From contig NZ_LWQT01000088.1 in NCBI RefSeq assembly GCF_001650715.1, positions 62,001 through 126,000 on the forward strand: a DNA stretch of 64,000 nucleotides, given 5' to 3'. Shown piece by piece: positions 53,437 through 62,077 of this stretch (the stretch's first letter is position 1; each line of letters starts with the position of its first letter). The translations under genes and the position numbers were made by a program. The notes beneath the pieces were generated by a model. That model ran no database searches. It was not told the origin of the DNA and saw only the letters and a list, made by a program, of their open reading frames with translations. This stretch comes from Paramagnetospirillum marisnigri (GTDB taxonomy: Bacteria > Pseudomonadota > Alphaproteobacteria > Rhodospirillales > Magnetospirillaceae).

Positions 53437-56400
53437 GCGGTTTCGGCCTCGGTGGCCGGTTGTGGGTGGGGCGCCTGTTCCTCGACCCGATGACGTTCGG
53501 TGGCGATGAAGGTGTAGATCACCGGCAGCACGAACAGGGTGAACAGCGTGCCGATGGTCATGCCCGCCACGATCACCACCGCGATGGAAAAGCGCGATGC
53601 CGCCCCGGCGCCACTGGCGAACAGCAGCGGCAGCAGGCCGGTGACCATGGCCGCCGTGGTCATCAGGATGGGGCGCAAGCGCAGCCCGGCGGCGATCCTG
53701 ACCGCCTCGGTGCGGTTCAGGCCGTCCTGCTCCTGGCGCTCGCGCGCCACCTCGCAGATCAGGATGCCGTGCTTGGTGATCAGGCCGATCAGGGTCACCA
53801 GCCCCACCTGGGTATAGATATTCATGCTGGCGACGCCGAGAGCCAGCGGGATCAGGGCGCCGCAGATGGACAGCGGCACCGAGACCATGATCACCAGCGG
53901 ATCGCGGAAGCTCTCGAACTGGGCCGCCAGCACCAGGAAGATGATGACCAGGGCGAAGACGAAGGTCAGCACCAGGGCGTTGCCTTCCTGGACGTATTGG
54001 CGCGACTGTCCGGCATGGTCGACGGTGGCGCCCTGGGGCAGCACTTCGCGGGCGATGCCCGCCAGCAGGTCCAGCGCCTGGCCCAGGGTGACGCCCGGCA
54101 TGGGGAAGGCCGAGATGGTCACCGAGTTCAACTGGTTGAACTGGTTGAGGGAATCGGGACGCACCCCGGGCTCCAGGCTGACCAGCGACGACAGCGGAAT
54201 GGCGGTGCCGTCGCTGACGCGCACATGGAAGCGGCCGAGATGGGCGGGCTCCAGGCGGAATTCCCGGCTGACCTGGGGAATGACCTGATAGGAGCGGCCC
54301 TGCAGATTGACCAGATTGACGTAATTGCCGCCGGTCATGGTGGCGAAGGCGTCGCCGATCTGCTGCATGGTGACGCCGTAGGCGGCGGCCTTGTCGCGGT
54401 CGATCACCACCCTTGTCTGGGGGCTTTCGAATTTCAGGTCGCCGTCGATGAAGGCGAACATGCCCGAGGTCTGGGCGCGGCGGATGATTTCGCCCTGCAA
54501 GTCCAGCAATTGCCGGTAGTCGGAGGTCGACGAGACCACGAACTGCACCGGCAGGCCATCGACGCCGGGCAGCGGCGGCGGCGGGAACACCGAAGCCTTC
54601 ACCCCCGACACCTCGTTCAGCGCCAGCTGGAAGGCGGCGGTCAGCTCCTTGGCGGCGCGCTTGCGTTCGTCCCAGCCGGTCAGCACGGTGCCGCCGAAAC
54701 CCTGGTTGATGCCGCCCATGCCGTTGATCAGGAAGCTGTCGCGGGTTTCGGGGAAGGCGCGCAGCTTGTGGTCGATCTGGTGGGAGAAGGCCTCCATGAA
54801 GTCGGTATTGGCCGAGGCCGGGCCAGTATAGGCGGTGAAGACCACGCCCTGGTCCTCTTCTGGTGCCAGTTCGGTGGGCACCGCCAGGAACAGGAAGGGC
54901 AGGCTGCCCATGACGATCAGGGCGAAGATCACCGTGGTGGGGCGGTCGGTCAGCGAGGCGGCCAGCCAGCGCTCGTAGCGGCTCCGCACCCTCTCGAAGG
55001 TGCGGTCGATCAGGGCGGGCAGCCCCTTCCTGTCGTCGTCGTGGTTAAGGATCTTCGAGCACATCATGGGCGACAGGGTCAGGGCGATGATGCCCGACAC
55101 GATCACCGACCCGGCCAGGGTCAGGGCGAATTCCTTGAACAGCGACCCGGTCAGGCCGCCCATGAAGGCGATGGGGGCATAGACGGCGGCCAGGGTGATG
55201 GTCATGGCGATGACCGGCCCGGCGATCTCGCGGGTGCCCAGCAGGGCGGCCTGGACAGGGGAATGGCCCTCCTCGATATGGCGGTGGATGTTTTCCACCA
55301 CCACGATGGCGTCGTCTACCACTAGGCCGATGGCCAGGACCATGGCCAGCAGGGTCAGCAGGTTGATGGAAAAGCCCAGCGCCAGCAGCAAGGTGGCGAC
55401 GCCCACCAGCGACAGCGGCACCGTCACCACCGGGATGGCGACACTGCGCACCGAGCCCATGAAGAAGAAGATCACCACCATGACGATGACCGCCGCTTCC
55501 AGGATGGTGACGATCACCTCGTGGATGGCGGCCTCGATGAACAAGGTGGAGTCATAGGCGACCTTGGCGGTCAGGCCGGGGGGAAGCTGGGCCTGCAGCG
55601 CGGGCAGGGCCTCCTCGCGCACCTGGCGGATCACCGTCAGGGGATTGGCTTCCGGCGTGGTGTAGATGCCGACGAAGATGGCGCGGTCGCCGCTGGCGAA
55701 CACGCTCATATCATCGTTCTCGGGGCCGAGCTTGACCTCGGCCACGTCGCCGAGCCGCACCAGCCGGGTGCCGTCATGCTTGATCACCAACTGGCGGAAC
55801 TCGTCCACCGATTTCAGGTCGGTGGCGGCCTGGGTATTGATGACGTCGAACGACCCCTTGGTGGAGCCCGAGGCCGAGGTGAAGTTGTTGGACATCAGGG
55901 CGGCGCGCAGGTCCTCGGCGCCCAATCCGTACTGGGCCAGCTTTTCCGGGTCGAGCCAGACTCGCATGGAGAATTTCTGGCCGCCGAACACTTCCGGGTT
56001 GGCGACGCCGGGCACGGCCGCCAGCTTGGGCTGGATCACCCGCATGACGTAGTCGGTGATCTGCTGCTGGCTCAGCCGGTCGGACGAGAAGGCGAGATAG
56101 GCCGAGGCGAAGCTCTGGCCGGTCTCCTTCTTGATGACCGGGTCGTTGATGCCCTTGGGCAGCACGGCGCGGACCTCGCCCGCCTTGCTCATGACCTCGG
56201 TCATGGCGGTCTCGGGGTCCTCGTTCAGCCGGACATAGGCCTTGATGATGGAAGCGCCCTGCAACGACTTCGATGTCAGGTAGTCGATGCCCTCGGCGGT
56301 GGCCACCGCCTTTTGCAGCGGCTGGGTGACGAAGCCCTGGATCAGGTCGGCGTCGGCGCCGGGAAAGGTGGTGGTGATGGTAATCACCGTATTGGTCATC

Positions 56401-56510
56401 TCGGGATACTGCCGCACCGGCAGGCTGGACAGCGCCCGCAGCCCGATGAACAGGATCAGCAGGCTGACCACCGAGGCCATCACCGGCCGCTTGATGAAGA
56501 TGTCGAACAT
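53433..56510 (-). CDS. RND multidrug efflux pump, inner membrane transporter (HAE1 family)
   Basis: 1025 aa. The start MFDIFIKRPVMASVVSLLIL and RQYPEMTNTVITITTTFPGA are typical of AcrB-type pumps. The paired Asp of the proton relay are in AIGLVVDDAIVVVENIHRHI near 395-414. Two sets of membrane helices with two large periplasmic loops are visible. I chose ATG 56510; the same frame continues into an intergenic repeat and would add spurious residues. It works with the membrane fusion protein encoded upstream; no outer membrane channel gene is here, so TolC-type protein must come from elsewhere. Confidence 0.93.
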   Translation of the reverse strand: MFDIFIKRPVMASVVSLLILFIGLRALSSLPVRQYPEMTNTVITITTTFPGADADLIQGFVTQPLQKAVATAEGIDYLTSKSLQGASIIKAYVRLNEDPETAMTEVMSKAGEVRAVLPKGINDPVIKKETGQSFASAYLAFSSDRLSQQQITDYVMRVIQPKLAAVPGVANPEVFGGQKFSMRVWLDPEKLAQYGLGAEDLRAALMSNNFTSASGSTKGSFDVINTQAATDLKSVDEFRQLVIKHDGTRLVRLGDVAEVKLGPENDDMSVFASGDRAIFVGIYTTPEANPLTVIRQVREEALPALQAQLPPGLTAKVAYDSTLFIEAAIHEVIVTILEAAVIVMVVIFFFMGSVRSVAIPVVTVPLSLVGVATLLLALGFSINLLTLLAMVLAIGLVVDDAIVVVENIHRHIEEGHSPVQAALLGTREIAGPVIAMTITLAAVYAPIAFMGGLTGSLFKEFALTLAGSVIVSGIIALTLSPMMCSKILNHDDDRKGLPALIDRTFERVRSRYERWLAASLTDRPTTVIFALIVMGSLPFLFLAVPTELAPEEDQGVVFTAYTGPASANTDFMEAFSHQIDHKLRAFPETRDSFLINGMGGINQGFGGTVLTGWDERKRAAKELTAAFQLALNEVSGVKASVFPPPPLPGVDGLPVQFVVSSTSDYRQLLDLQGEIIRRAQTSGMFAFIDGDLKFESPQTRVVIDRDKAAAYGVTMQQIGDAFATMTGGNYVNLVNLQGRSYQVIPQVSREFRLEPAHLGRFHVRVSDGTAIPLSSLVSLEPGVRPDSLNQFNQLNSVTISAFPMPGVTLGQALDLLAGIAREVLPQGATVDHAGQSRQYVQEGNALVLTFVFALVIIFLVLAAQFESFRDPLVIMVSVPLSICGALIPLALGVASMNIYTQVGLVTLIGLITKHGILICEVARERQEQDGLNRTEAVRIAAGLRLRPILMTTAAMVTGLLPLLFASGAGAASRFSIAVVIVAGMTIGTLFTLFVLPVIYTFIATERHRVEEQAPHPQPATEAETA

Positions 56511-56556
56511 ATCCCGATACTCCCGGGCGGCGGGGCCGCCCATTCCATTTTTCGCC

Positions 56557-56633
56557 GTCATGCCCGGACTTGATCCGGGCATCCATGCCGGATCGCGTCG
56601 GGTGGATCACCGGGTCAAGCCCGGTGATGACGG
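56557..56633. repeat. GTCATGCCCGGACT-type palindromic repeat inside the efflux operon
   Basis: Two stem-loops: GCCCGGA...TCCGGGC and CACCGGG...CCCGGTG, bounded by GTCA and TGAC as in the element at 52657. It lies between the fusion protein stop (56642) and the RND start (56510). Confidence 0.8.
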
Positions 56634-56641
56634 GAAAGGGG

Positions 56642-57754
56642 CTACTGCATCACCGTCTTGGCCGGGGGCTTCAGCGGGTCCTCGGCCGCGACCTGCACCA
56701 GGCTGCCGTTCTCCAGCTTGACCTGGCCCGAGGTCACCACCAGCTCCCCAGGCTTCACGCCCTGCAGCACGACCACCATGCCGTCCTTGCGCTCGCCCAA
56801 CTGCACTACGGCGCGCTCCACCGTCTTGGCGCCGTCGGCGCCGTCGCGGACCACGAACACCGCGTCGCCGTGCAGGTTGTAGGAGACCGCCGAGACCGGC
56901 ACCGTGACCACCTGCTCGGCACCCGCCTTGTCGATCTCGATCTTGGCGAACATGCCGGGGCGCAGGATGCGCTCGTCGTTGGGGAACTTGGCCTGGACCG
57001 TCACCATGCCGGTCCTGGCGTCCACCAGCGGCTCCAGCGCCGCCACCGTGCCGTCGAAGCTGCGGCCGGGATAGGCGTCGGTGCTCATGCGCACCGGCTG
57101 GCCCGGCACCACCGCCGCCAGATCCTTCTGCGACACGGTGAAGTCGCACAGCATCAGCGACAGGTCCTGGAGATTGACCATGACCTGGCCGGGCTGGACA
57201 TATTGGCCCAGGTCGATCTTGCGCACGCCCAGGGTGCCGTCGAAGGGGGCGGTGACCGACTTCTTGGCGATCTGGGCCTGCAGGCCGCCCACCTTGGCCT
57301 GACGCACCTTCAACTCGGCCTGGGTCTTTTCCAGGGCGGCGACGCTGACGGTATTGGAGCGCAGCAGGGCGGTGTTGCGGTCGTTGCTGGTGCGCGCCAG
57401 GGCCAGTTCGGCCTCGGCGCTGCGCAGGTCGCCCATCTCCACATCGGTGTCGAGCCGCACCAGCACATGACCGCGCTTGACCTCCTGGCCCGACTGGAAG
57501 GCGATGTCCTTGACCAGGCCCGAAACCGAGGCGGCGATGTCGACGCCGTTGACCGCCTGCAGGCTGCCCACCGCCGGAATGGCGCCGCGCCAGGTCTCCT
57601 GGCGGGCGGGGGCGACGGTCACCGCCACCACCGGCTTGGGCATGGTGGCGAAATACTGCTTGATCATGGCGTTCTTGAAGCTGACGAAGCCGAAGACGCC
57701 GCCGAAAATCACGGCGCTGGCCACCAGCATGATGATCATACGCTTGGCCTTCAC
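56642..57754 (-). CDS. RND efflux periplasmic adaptor (membrane fusion protein)
   Basis: 370 aa. An N-terminal membrane anchor (about 5-25) is followed by the lipoyl half-motif AASVSGLVKDIAFQSGQEVKRG near 74-95, a coiled-coil hairpin (about 105-165, ALARTSNDRNTALLR), and the second half-motif KKSVTAPFDGTLGVRKIDLG near 164-183. Beta-barrel and membrane-proximal domains follow. There is no lipobox Cys, so it is anchored by its TM helix. Its start overlaps the stop of tetR by four bases. Confidence 0.92.
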   Translation of the reverse strand: MKAKRMIIMLVASAVIFGGVFGFVSFKNAMIKQYFATMPKPVVAVTVAPARQETWRGAIPAVGSLQAVNGVDIAASVSGLVKDIAFQSGQEVKRGHVLVRLDTDVEMGDLRSAEAELALARTSNDRNTALLRSNTVSVAALEKTQAELKVRQAKVGGLQAQIAKKSVTAPFDGTLGVRKIDLGQYVQPGQVMVNLQDLSLMLCDFTVSQKDLAAVVPGQPVRMSTDAYPGRSFDGTVAALEPLVDARTGMVTVQAKFPNDERILRPGMFAKIEIDKAGAEQVVTVPVSAVSYNLHGDAVFVVRDGADGAKTVERAVVQLGERKDGMVVVLQGVKPGELVVTSGQVKLENGSLVQVAAEDPLKPPAKTVMQ

Positions 57755-58299
57755 GGGCGGCCTCCTTCGGTGTCGGTGAGCAAATTCAGGGCGTGGAGCT
57801 TCAGGCGCTCCTGTGCCGCCTCGTCTCCCAGCCGGATGCCCATCAGGCGCTGGAAGAACAATCCGTCCATGGCGCAGCAGATCAGGCCCGCCCGGGTAGG
57901 ATCGGGGCTGTCGCCCGCCAGACGGTCCTGCCAGCGAGCATACATGGCATGGATGGGTTCCATCAGCACCGGATTGACGGTGATGGCCGCCAGCAGGGCG
58001 CCCCCCACCGGGTCATTGGCCGGGCCGGTGGGATCGAAACAGGCTTTCACCAGGGTACGGGCCCAGCGATAGGGGCCTTCGGGTTCGCATTCGTAATAGG
58101 ACCGGTTCAACTGGTCGCACTGGTCGATCAGGCGCTGGACCATGCCGCGGATCAGGTCGTCCTTGCTCTTGAAATGGTACAGCACGCCGCCCTTGCTCAC
58201 CCCCGCCCGCTTGGCGGCGGCGTCCAGGGTCAGCCGGGCCACTCCGTCCTCGCGGACAATGGCCATGGCGGCGTCGATGATGTCTTCACTGGTGCCCAT
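57751..58299 (-). CDS. TetR-family regulator of the efflux operon
   Basis: 182 aa from ATG 58299. The N-terminal HTH is ARLTLDAAAKRAGVSKGGVL then YHFKSKDDLIRGM, near 21-54. The C-terminal helical ligand domain is of the AcrR-like kind. A same-frame extension upstream would run over the operator palindromes and is rejected. It is first in the tetR-mfp-RND-rluA operon, so it is probably an autorepressor that is released by a pump substrate. Confidence 0.9.
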   Translation of the reverse strand: MGTSEDIIDAAMAIVREDGVARLTLDAAAKRAGVSKGGVLYHFKSKDDLIRGMVQRLIDQCDQLNRSYYECEPEGPYRWARTLVKACFDPTGPANDPVGGALLAAITVNPVLMEPIHAMYARWQDRLAGDSPDPTRAGLICCAMDGLFFQRLMGIRLGDEAAQERLKLHALNLLTDTEGGRP

Positions 58300-58307
58300 G
58301 GGAGCTG

Positions 58308-58343
58308 TACCGTCCGGACGGTTGGTGTACCGGCTGGACGGTA
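58308..58343 (-). promoter_or_regulatory. Tandem operator palindromes before tetR
   Basis: ACCGTCCGGACGGT at 58309-58322 is a perfect palindrome. TACCGGCTGGACGGTA at 58328-58343 is an imperfect copy of TACCGTCCGGACGGT. Their centres are 20 bases apart, two helical turns, and end 8-10 bases before the tetR start. Confidence 0.75.
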
Positions 58344-58426
58344 TGATGAAGAGACTGACCGAGTCCACCCCCTACCGAAGCATGATGGCCCCGCGTCTGG
58401 CGCAAAGCCGCACATCGCGTGTGGAT

Positions 58427-59332
58427 TCATCCGACCATGGCGTGGGGCGGCAGCAAGGCGGAAACGGACCAGGGGCAGAGGCCATCGCGCAGCCAGGCAC
58501 AGCTCTGGCGCCAGAATCCGTCGCGATGGCGGTCATGGAACAGATCGAAATGGCCGATGGCGTTGAAGCCCAGGTCGGACGGCGCCAGCAGGACCTGCCG
58601 CCTTTGGCTGCCCCGATAATAGCCCAGCGCCCTGCGGATCGCCTGGGGGGTGCCGAACTCGTCGTCGGCCATGCCCACCGCCAGGATGGGGGCGCGCACC
58701 GCCGCGAAGCGATCCAGGAGGGCAGGGCGCTCGCGGTTGGGATAGCTGGCCTCCATGCGGGCGCGGCGAAAGCTCCATTCATGGGCGACACCGGCGGGAA
58801 GATCCTCCAGCCAGCCCAGCCTGCGCCCCGGGAAGTAGCCCAGCAGCGCGGTCAGGGCGGGCATGGCCAGATGCCATTTCAGCACCAGGCCCAGCCGCTT
58901 GCCCGGCGCGTAATCACGCCAATAGGCGTATTGCGCCCCCACGGTGAGCATGCGGTGGAGATGGCGGGAAGCGGGGGCAAATCCTGGCAGGAAGCCGCCG
59001 ATACTGTGGCCCACCACCATCAGATCGGCGTCGGGCAGACTGTGGCGGGTCCAGGTGACGGCGGCGTCGAAATCCAACTCGCCCCAGTCGCGCCAGCGAA
59101 ACCCGCTTCCGGCCATCCGCTCGGGCCGCGACAGGCCGATGCCGCGATAGTCATAGGTCAGGACGGCGAAGCCCTCTCCGCTCAGGAACCGGGCATAGCG
59201 GTGATAATAACGCGCCAGCACACCGGTGGCCGGATTGATGATGACCGCTGCTCTTGGCCGGTCGGCGGCCGGGTGCCAGACATGGCCATGCAGGTCGTAG
59301 CCGTCGCAGCAAGGGATGGTGATGGCTTCCAT
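58427..59332 (-). CDS. Alpha/beta hydrolase (serine aminopeptidase S33-like)
   Basis: 301 aa. The nucleophile elbow is GHSIGG with Ser110; the oxyanion region is IINPATGVLARYYHRYARF near 31-49, and the C-terminal His is in IGHFDLFHDRH near 275. The start GYDLHGHVWHP is shared by a set of uncharacterised alpha/beta hydrolases annotated as predicted acyltransferases or hydrolases. There is no signal peptide. It stands upstream of tetR on the same strand, 127 bases away with operators in between; whether it belongs to the efflux regulon is unknown. Confidence 0.85.
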   Translation of the reverse strand: MEAITIPCCDGYDLHGHVWHPAADRPRAAVIINPATGVLARYYHRYARFLSGEGFAVLTYDYRGIGLSRPERMAGSGFRWRDWGELDFDAAVTWTRHSLPDADLMVVGHSIGGFLPGFAPASRHLHRMLTVGAQYAYWRDYAPGKRLGLVLKWHLAMPALTALLGYFPGRRLGWLEDLPAGVAHEWSFRRARMEASYPNRERPALLDRFAAVRAPILAVGMADDEFGTPQAIRRALGYYRGSQRRQVLLAPSDLGFNAIGHFDLFHDRHRDGFWRQSCAWLRDGLCPWSVSALLPPHAMVG

Positions 59333-59699
59333 GATCTCACGCCGGAACCGGGAGGGGCGCGCCCATCAGGATCATCGGGCGATTGTTTCGCGGATTGTCC
59401 GTCATCTCGACCTCCATGGTGATGTCCCACAGTGGCGGGCCGAGGGATCGGCGACAAACGAGAAGCCCGTGGCGACGGGTGAGCGGAATTCATCCTTTAG
59501 CGGTTTCTGGGGAACTCAAGGGTGTTTGGCCAATGCGCGAGTCTTACACAATGTTTCAATTTAGAATTTGTCGTAGCTTGCCGGCCTGAACATCAGGACC
59601 TACAAATATAAATCCCTGTCTGCGGATATGGGTTTTCAAGGCGGGCTTTCTAGCCAAAAGCAGGGGGGCGGGCGTGCCCCGCTAGATTCGGAGGTGTGC
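59333..59699. other. Gap between divergent hydrolase and binding-protein genes
   Basis: About 367 bases. The part from 59520 to 59640 is AT-rich, as expected for promoters. A GGGGC/GCCCC hairpin lies at about 59668-59682, shortly before the GGAGG of the binding-protein gene. No riboswitch or gene is recognised. Confidence 0.4.
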
Positions 59700-60455
59700 A
59701 TGCCTTTTCGTGTCGTGGTTGGATGGCTGTGCTTGGTTTTGTTCTGGCCAGCCGTGGCCTCGGCCCGCGACCTCAAAATCATCTTTTCGTCCTACACGCC
59801 ACCCTATGTGTTTGAAAGTGGCGAAGGCATTGTCATCGACATCGTCAAGGCGGCGCTTAAGAGTTCCGGCCATACCGTCACTCCGGTTTACGTCCCGATT
59901 GGCAGGGGCTTCGAGATGTTCGCCGAGAAGCGTGTCGACGGCACCGCGATCATCCGCGAGAACTCGGGCCTGACCGCCAATTATTCCGCCGATTTCATGC
60001 AGTATCACAATTTCGCCTTCACCCTGAAGGAGCGGAACCTGCGCGTGCGGGGGGTGGAGGATCTCGGGGATAAGACGGTCGTCGCCTTTCAGAACGCCAG
60101 CAAGTATATCGGCGGGGCTTTCGGGACGGCCATGGTCAATAACCCGCACTACAAGGAAATCGCCAACCAGGAAACCCAGGCCCTGATGCTGTTGCTGGGC
60201 CGCATCGACGTGGCGGTGATGGACGAGGGCATCTTCCGGTTCTACCGTGAAAAGCTGGTGGCCGAGGGGCGGATCGATCGCAAGGTCGAGTACGAAGCCT
60301 TCAATCTGTTTGAGCCGACCCCTTACAAGACCGCTTTCGTCGATCCCAAGATGCGCGACGACTTCGATCGTGGCTTGGTCGCCATCCGCCAGGACGGCAC
60401 CTACGATGCCATTTACCGGCGCTATATTGATCGGTATTTCGAGATCAAGCGATGA
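59700..60455 (+). CDS. Periplasmic solute-binding protein, type 2 (SBP_bac_3-like)
   Basis: 251 aa. The ATG at 59700 follows GGAGGTG and gives a Sec signal peptide (hydrophobic 6-20, cleavage near ASA/RD at 22). The mature part matches amino-acid type binding proteins: YTPPYVFESGEGIVIDIVKA near 32-51 and the ending IRQDGTYDAIYRRYIDRYF. There is no transporter gene beside it. Its stop overlaps the start of a diguanylate cyclase gene (ATGA), so it probably senses a ligand for that enzyme rather than feeding an ABC importer (inference). Confidence 0.85.
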   Translation: MPFRVVVGWLCLVLFWPAVASARDLKIIFSSYTPPYVFESGEGIVIDIVKAALKSSGHTVTPVYVPIGRGFEMFAEKRVDGTAIIRENSGLTANYSADFMQYHNFAFTLKERNLRVRGVEDLGDKTVVAFQNASKYIGGAFGTAMVNNPHYKEIANQETQALMLLLGRIDVAVMDEGIFRFYREKLVAEGRIDRKVEYEAFNLFEPTPYKTAFVDPKMRDDFDRGLVAIRQDGTYDAIYRRYIDRYFEIKR

Positions 60456-61714
60456 TTAACAGGAAGAAGTTGTCCTGGCAGTTGCTGCGCTCGGTGTTAT
60501 CCATTTATTTCTCGATCACCGTACTGGTCACGCTGACCCAGATGGCCGTCGAATACGCCCATACCAGGACCATGGTGCAACAGGAACTGGAAGGGGCGGA
60601 GCGAACTTTTTATCCTGCCCTGGCAAGGGCTTTGTGGGAGCTGAACCGCGAGCAATTGGACGCCTTGATGCTGGGCGTCACTGATCTTCCGCTGATCTCA
60701 TCGGTCCGGGTCGCCGACAAGTCGGGGCGCGAGATCAGGCGTGGCCATGATACCGGGCTGATCGGGGCCACCATCGAACACGCCTTCAACGTGTCCTACC
60801 ACTTTTCGGGCGAAGACATTCATTTGGCCCGTGTCACGTTTTCTGCCGCCGACTCCGTTGTTCTTCAGCGTCTGAGGGTGGGGTTCCAGATGATCATGGT
60901 TAGCGCTGTGATCAAGAGTCTGGCGCTGACCACCCTGTTCATCTTGGCCTTCCGTCGCAGGCTGGGCCAGCCGCTGCGCGACTTGACCGGTTCCGTGGCG
61001 GCCATCGACCTGGATTCGCTGGGTCATCGGCGCGTCGACCTGCACCAGACCGAGGAAAACGAGCTGAGCAGGCTGCAAGACGCCTTCAACCGCATGCTGG
61101 AGACCCTGGACCGCGAAAGACGGACCCATGTCGCCGCCCTGCTCGAGGTCAACCAAAGCCTGGAGCTTCAGGTCCAGAACCGCACCCAGGCGTTGGAACA
61201 GGCCAATCGACGGCTGGAACAGCTGGCTCGCACCGACCCCTTGACCGGATTGGCGAACCGCCGCCATTTCATGGAGTGTCTGGCGGTTGAGATCCTGCGC
61301 TCCCAACGGACCGGCTCGCCCCTGTCTCTGCTGGCGGTGGATCTGGATCATTTCAAGCGGATCAACGATCGGTGGGGGCACGGCGCCGGCGACGATACCC
61401 TGGTCAATTTTGCGCGCACGACCCAAGGTCAGTTGCGCGCGTCGGATTTGCTGGCCCGGCTCGGTGGCGAGGAATTCCTCGTTTTGCTGCCTGACACGGC
61501 CTTGCCTCAGGCTGCCGAGGTGGCGACGCGCATTCTCGATGCGATCCGCAGCCAGGAAATCAGCACAGATCAGGGCGGGTTCAGCTATTCAGCCAGCGTC
61601 GGCGTGACGAGCCTGCGCCGCGACAGCGACGATTGCGACGTGCTGCTGGCCCGGGCCGATTGTGCCATGTACCGGGCCAAGGAAGCTGGGCGCGACAGGA
61701 TCGAGGCCGAATAG
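60452..61714 (+). CDS. Membrane diguanylate cyclase with HAMP and GGDEF domains
   Basis: 420 aa. TM1 is about 13-33, a periplasmic domain runs about 34-148, and TM2 is about 149-169, then HAMP (about 172-225), a coiled coil (about 226-262) and GGDEF (about 262-420). The active site is GGEEF at 338-342, and the inhibitory site RASD at 329-332 is five residues before it, so product feedback is likely. The signature start DPLTGLANRRHFME and DHFKRINDRWGHGAGDDTL are intact. No EAL domain. It is coupled to the binding protein gene upstream. Confidence 0.92.
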   Translation: MINRKKLSWQLLRSVLSIYFSITVLVTLTQMAVEYAHTRTMVQQELEGAERTFYPALARALWELNREQLDALMLGVTDLPLISSVRVADKSGREIRRGHDTGLIGATIEHAFNVSYHFSGEDIHLARVTFSAADSVVLQRLRVGFQMIMVSAVIKSLALTTLFILAFRRRLGQPLRDLTGSVAAIDLDSLGHRRVDLHQTEENELSRLQDAFNRMLETLDRERRTHVAALLEVNQSLELQVQNRTQALEQANRRLEQLARTDPLTGLANRRHFMECLAVEILRSQRTGSPLSLLAVDLDHFKRINDRWGHGAGDDTLVNFARTTQGQLRASDLLARLGGEEFLVLLPDTALPQAAEVATRILDAIRSQEISTDQGGFSYSASVGVTSLRRDSDDCDVLLARADCAMYRAKEAGRDRIEAE

Positions 61715-61849
61715 GGCGTCTTGCCCGAACGCAGGGACATGGCATCATTCCAGCCCTCGACCGCGCCCACACCGCTCGGCGGCTGTCGCAGTGTTCATCT
61801 AATAGGATCATGAACCGGGAAGCCCATTTGCTTGCCATCTCGGCGGGAA

Positions 61850-61900
61850 TGGCGCCTGCCGGAATCGAACCGGCACGCCCGAAGTTGAGCGATTTTAAGT
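61850..61900 (-). repeat. Decayed copy of the tRNA-Leu 3' part (candidate att site)
   Basis: 51 bases that match 63805-63855 at 48 positions in the same orientation. The copy covers the anticodon loop through the discriminator base. Mismatches at the acceptor stem and variable arm show it is no longer a functional tRNA. Confidence 0.85.
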
Positions 61901-62041
61901 TAACTGTGTTTATATAATACGTTGTCTTTGCAAGAGAAATTTGCGCAAAGATCAAGCTGTGTACGGTTCTGTGTTTGCACGGTCGTTGCTGCGTCGCGCT
62001 TTTTTGCGCCAGCGCGGGCCCCAACTTACATCACGTAAGTG

Positions 62042-62074
62042 GGTAATCCTCCCGTTCTTGACAGGGAGATTACC
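62042..62074 (-). terminator. Hairpin after the transporter gene
   Basis: GGTAAT-C-CTCCC pairs with GGGAG-ATTACC over a ten-base loop, just beyond the transporter stop. No T run follows, so function as terminator is uncertain. Confidence 0.35.
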
Positions 62075-62077
62075 GGC

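Larger units (their letters stand above)
61715..62077. other. Gap containing the tRNA-Leu fragment and element boundary
   Basis: About 363 bases. It holds the decayed tRNA-Leu 3' copy (61850-61900), an AT-rich stretch 61900-61990, and two hairpins near the transporter gene end: ACTTAC/GTAAGT at 62024-62040 and GGTAAT...ATTACC at 62042-62074. No gene is recognised. Confidence 0.5.

Noticed and set aside
53460-55325. 621-codon + strand frame opposite the RND pump gene
   Set aside because: Shadow frame; the pump on the other strand has complete family features.
56511-56582. N-terminal extension of the RND pump frame
   Set aside because: The extension is translated from a palindromic repeat; MFDIFIKRP at 56510 is the conserved start.
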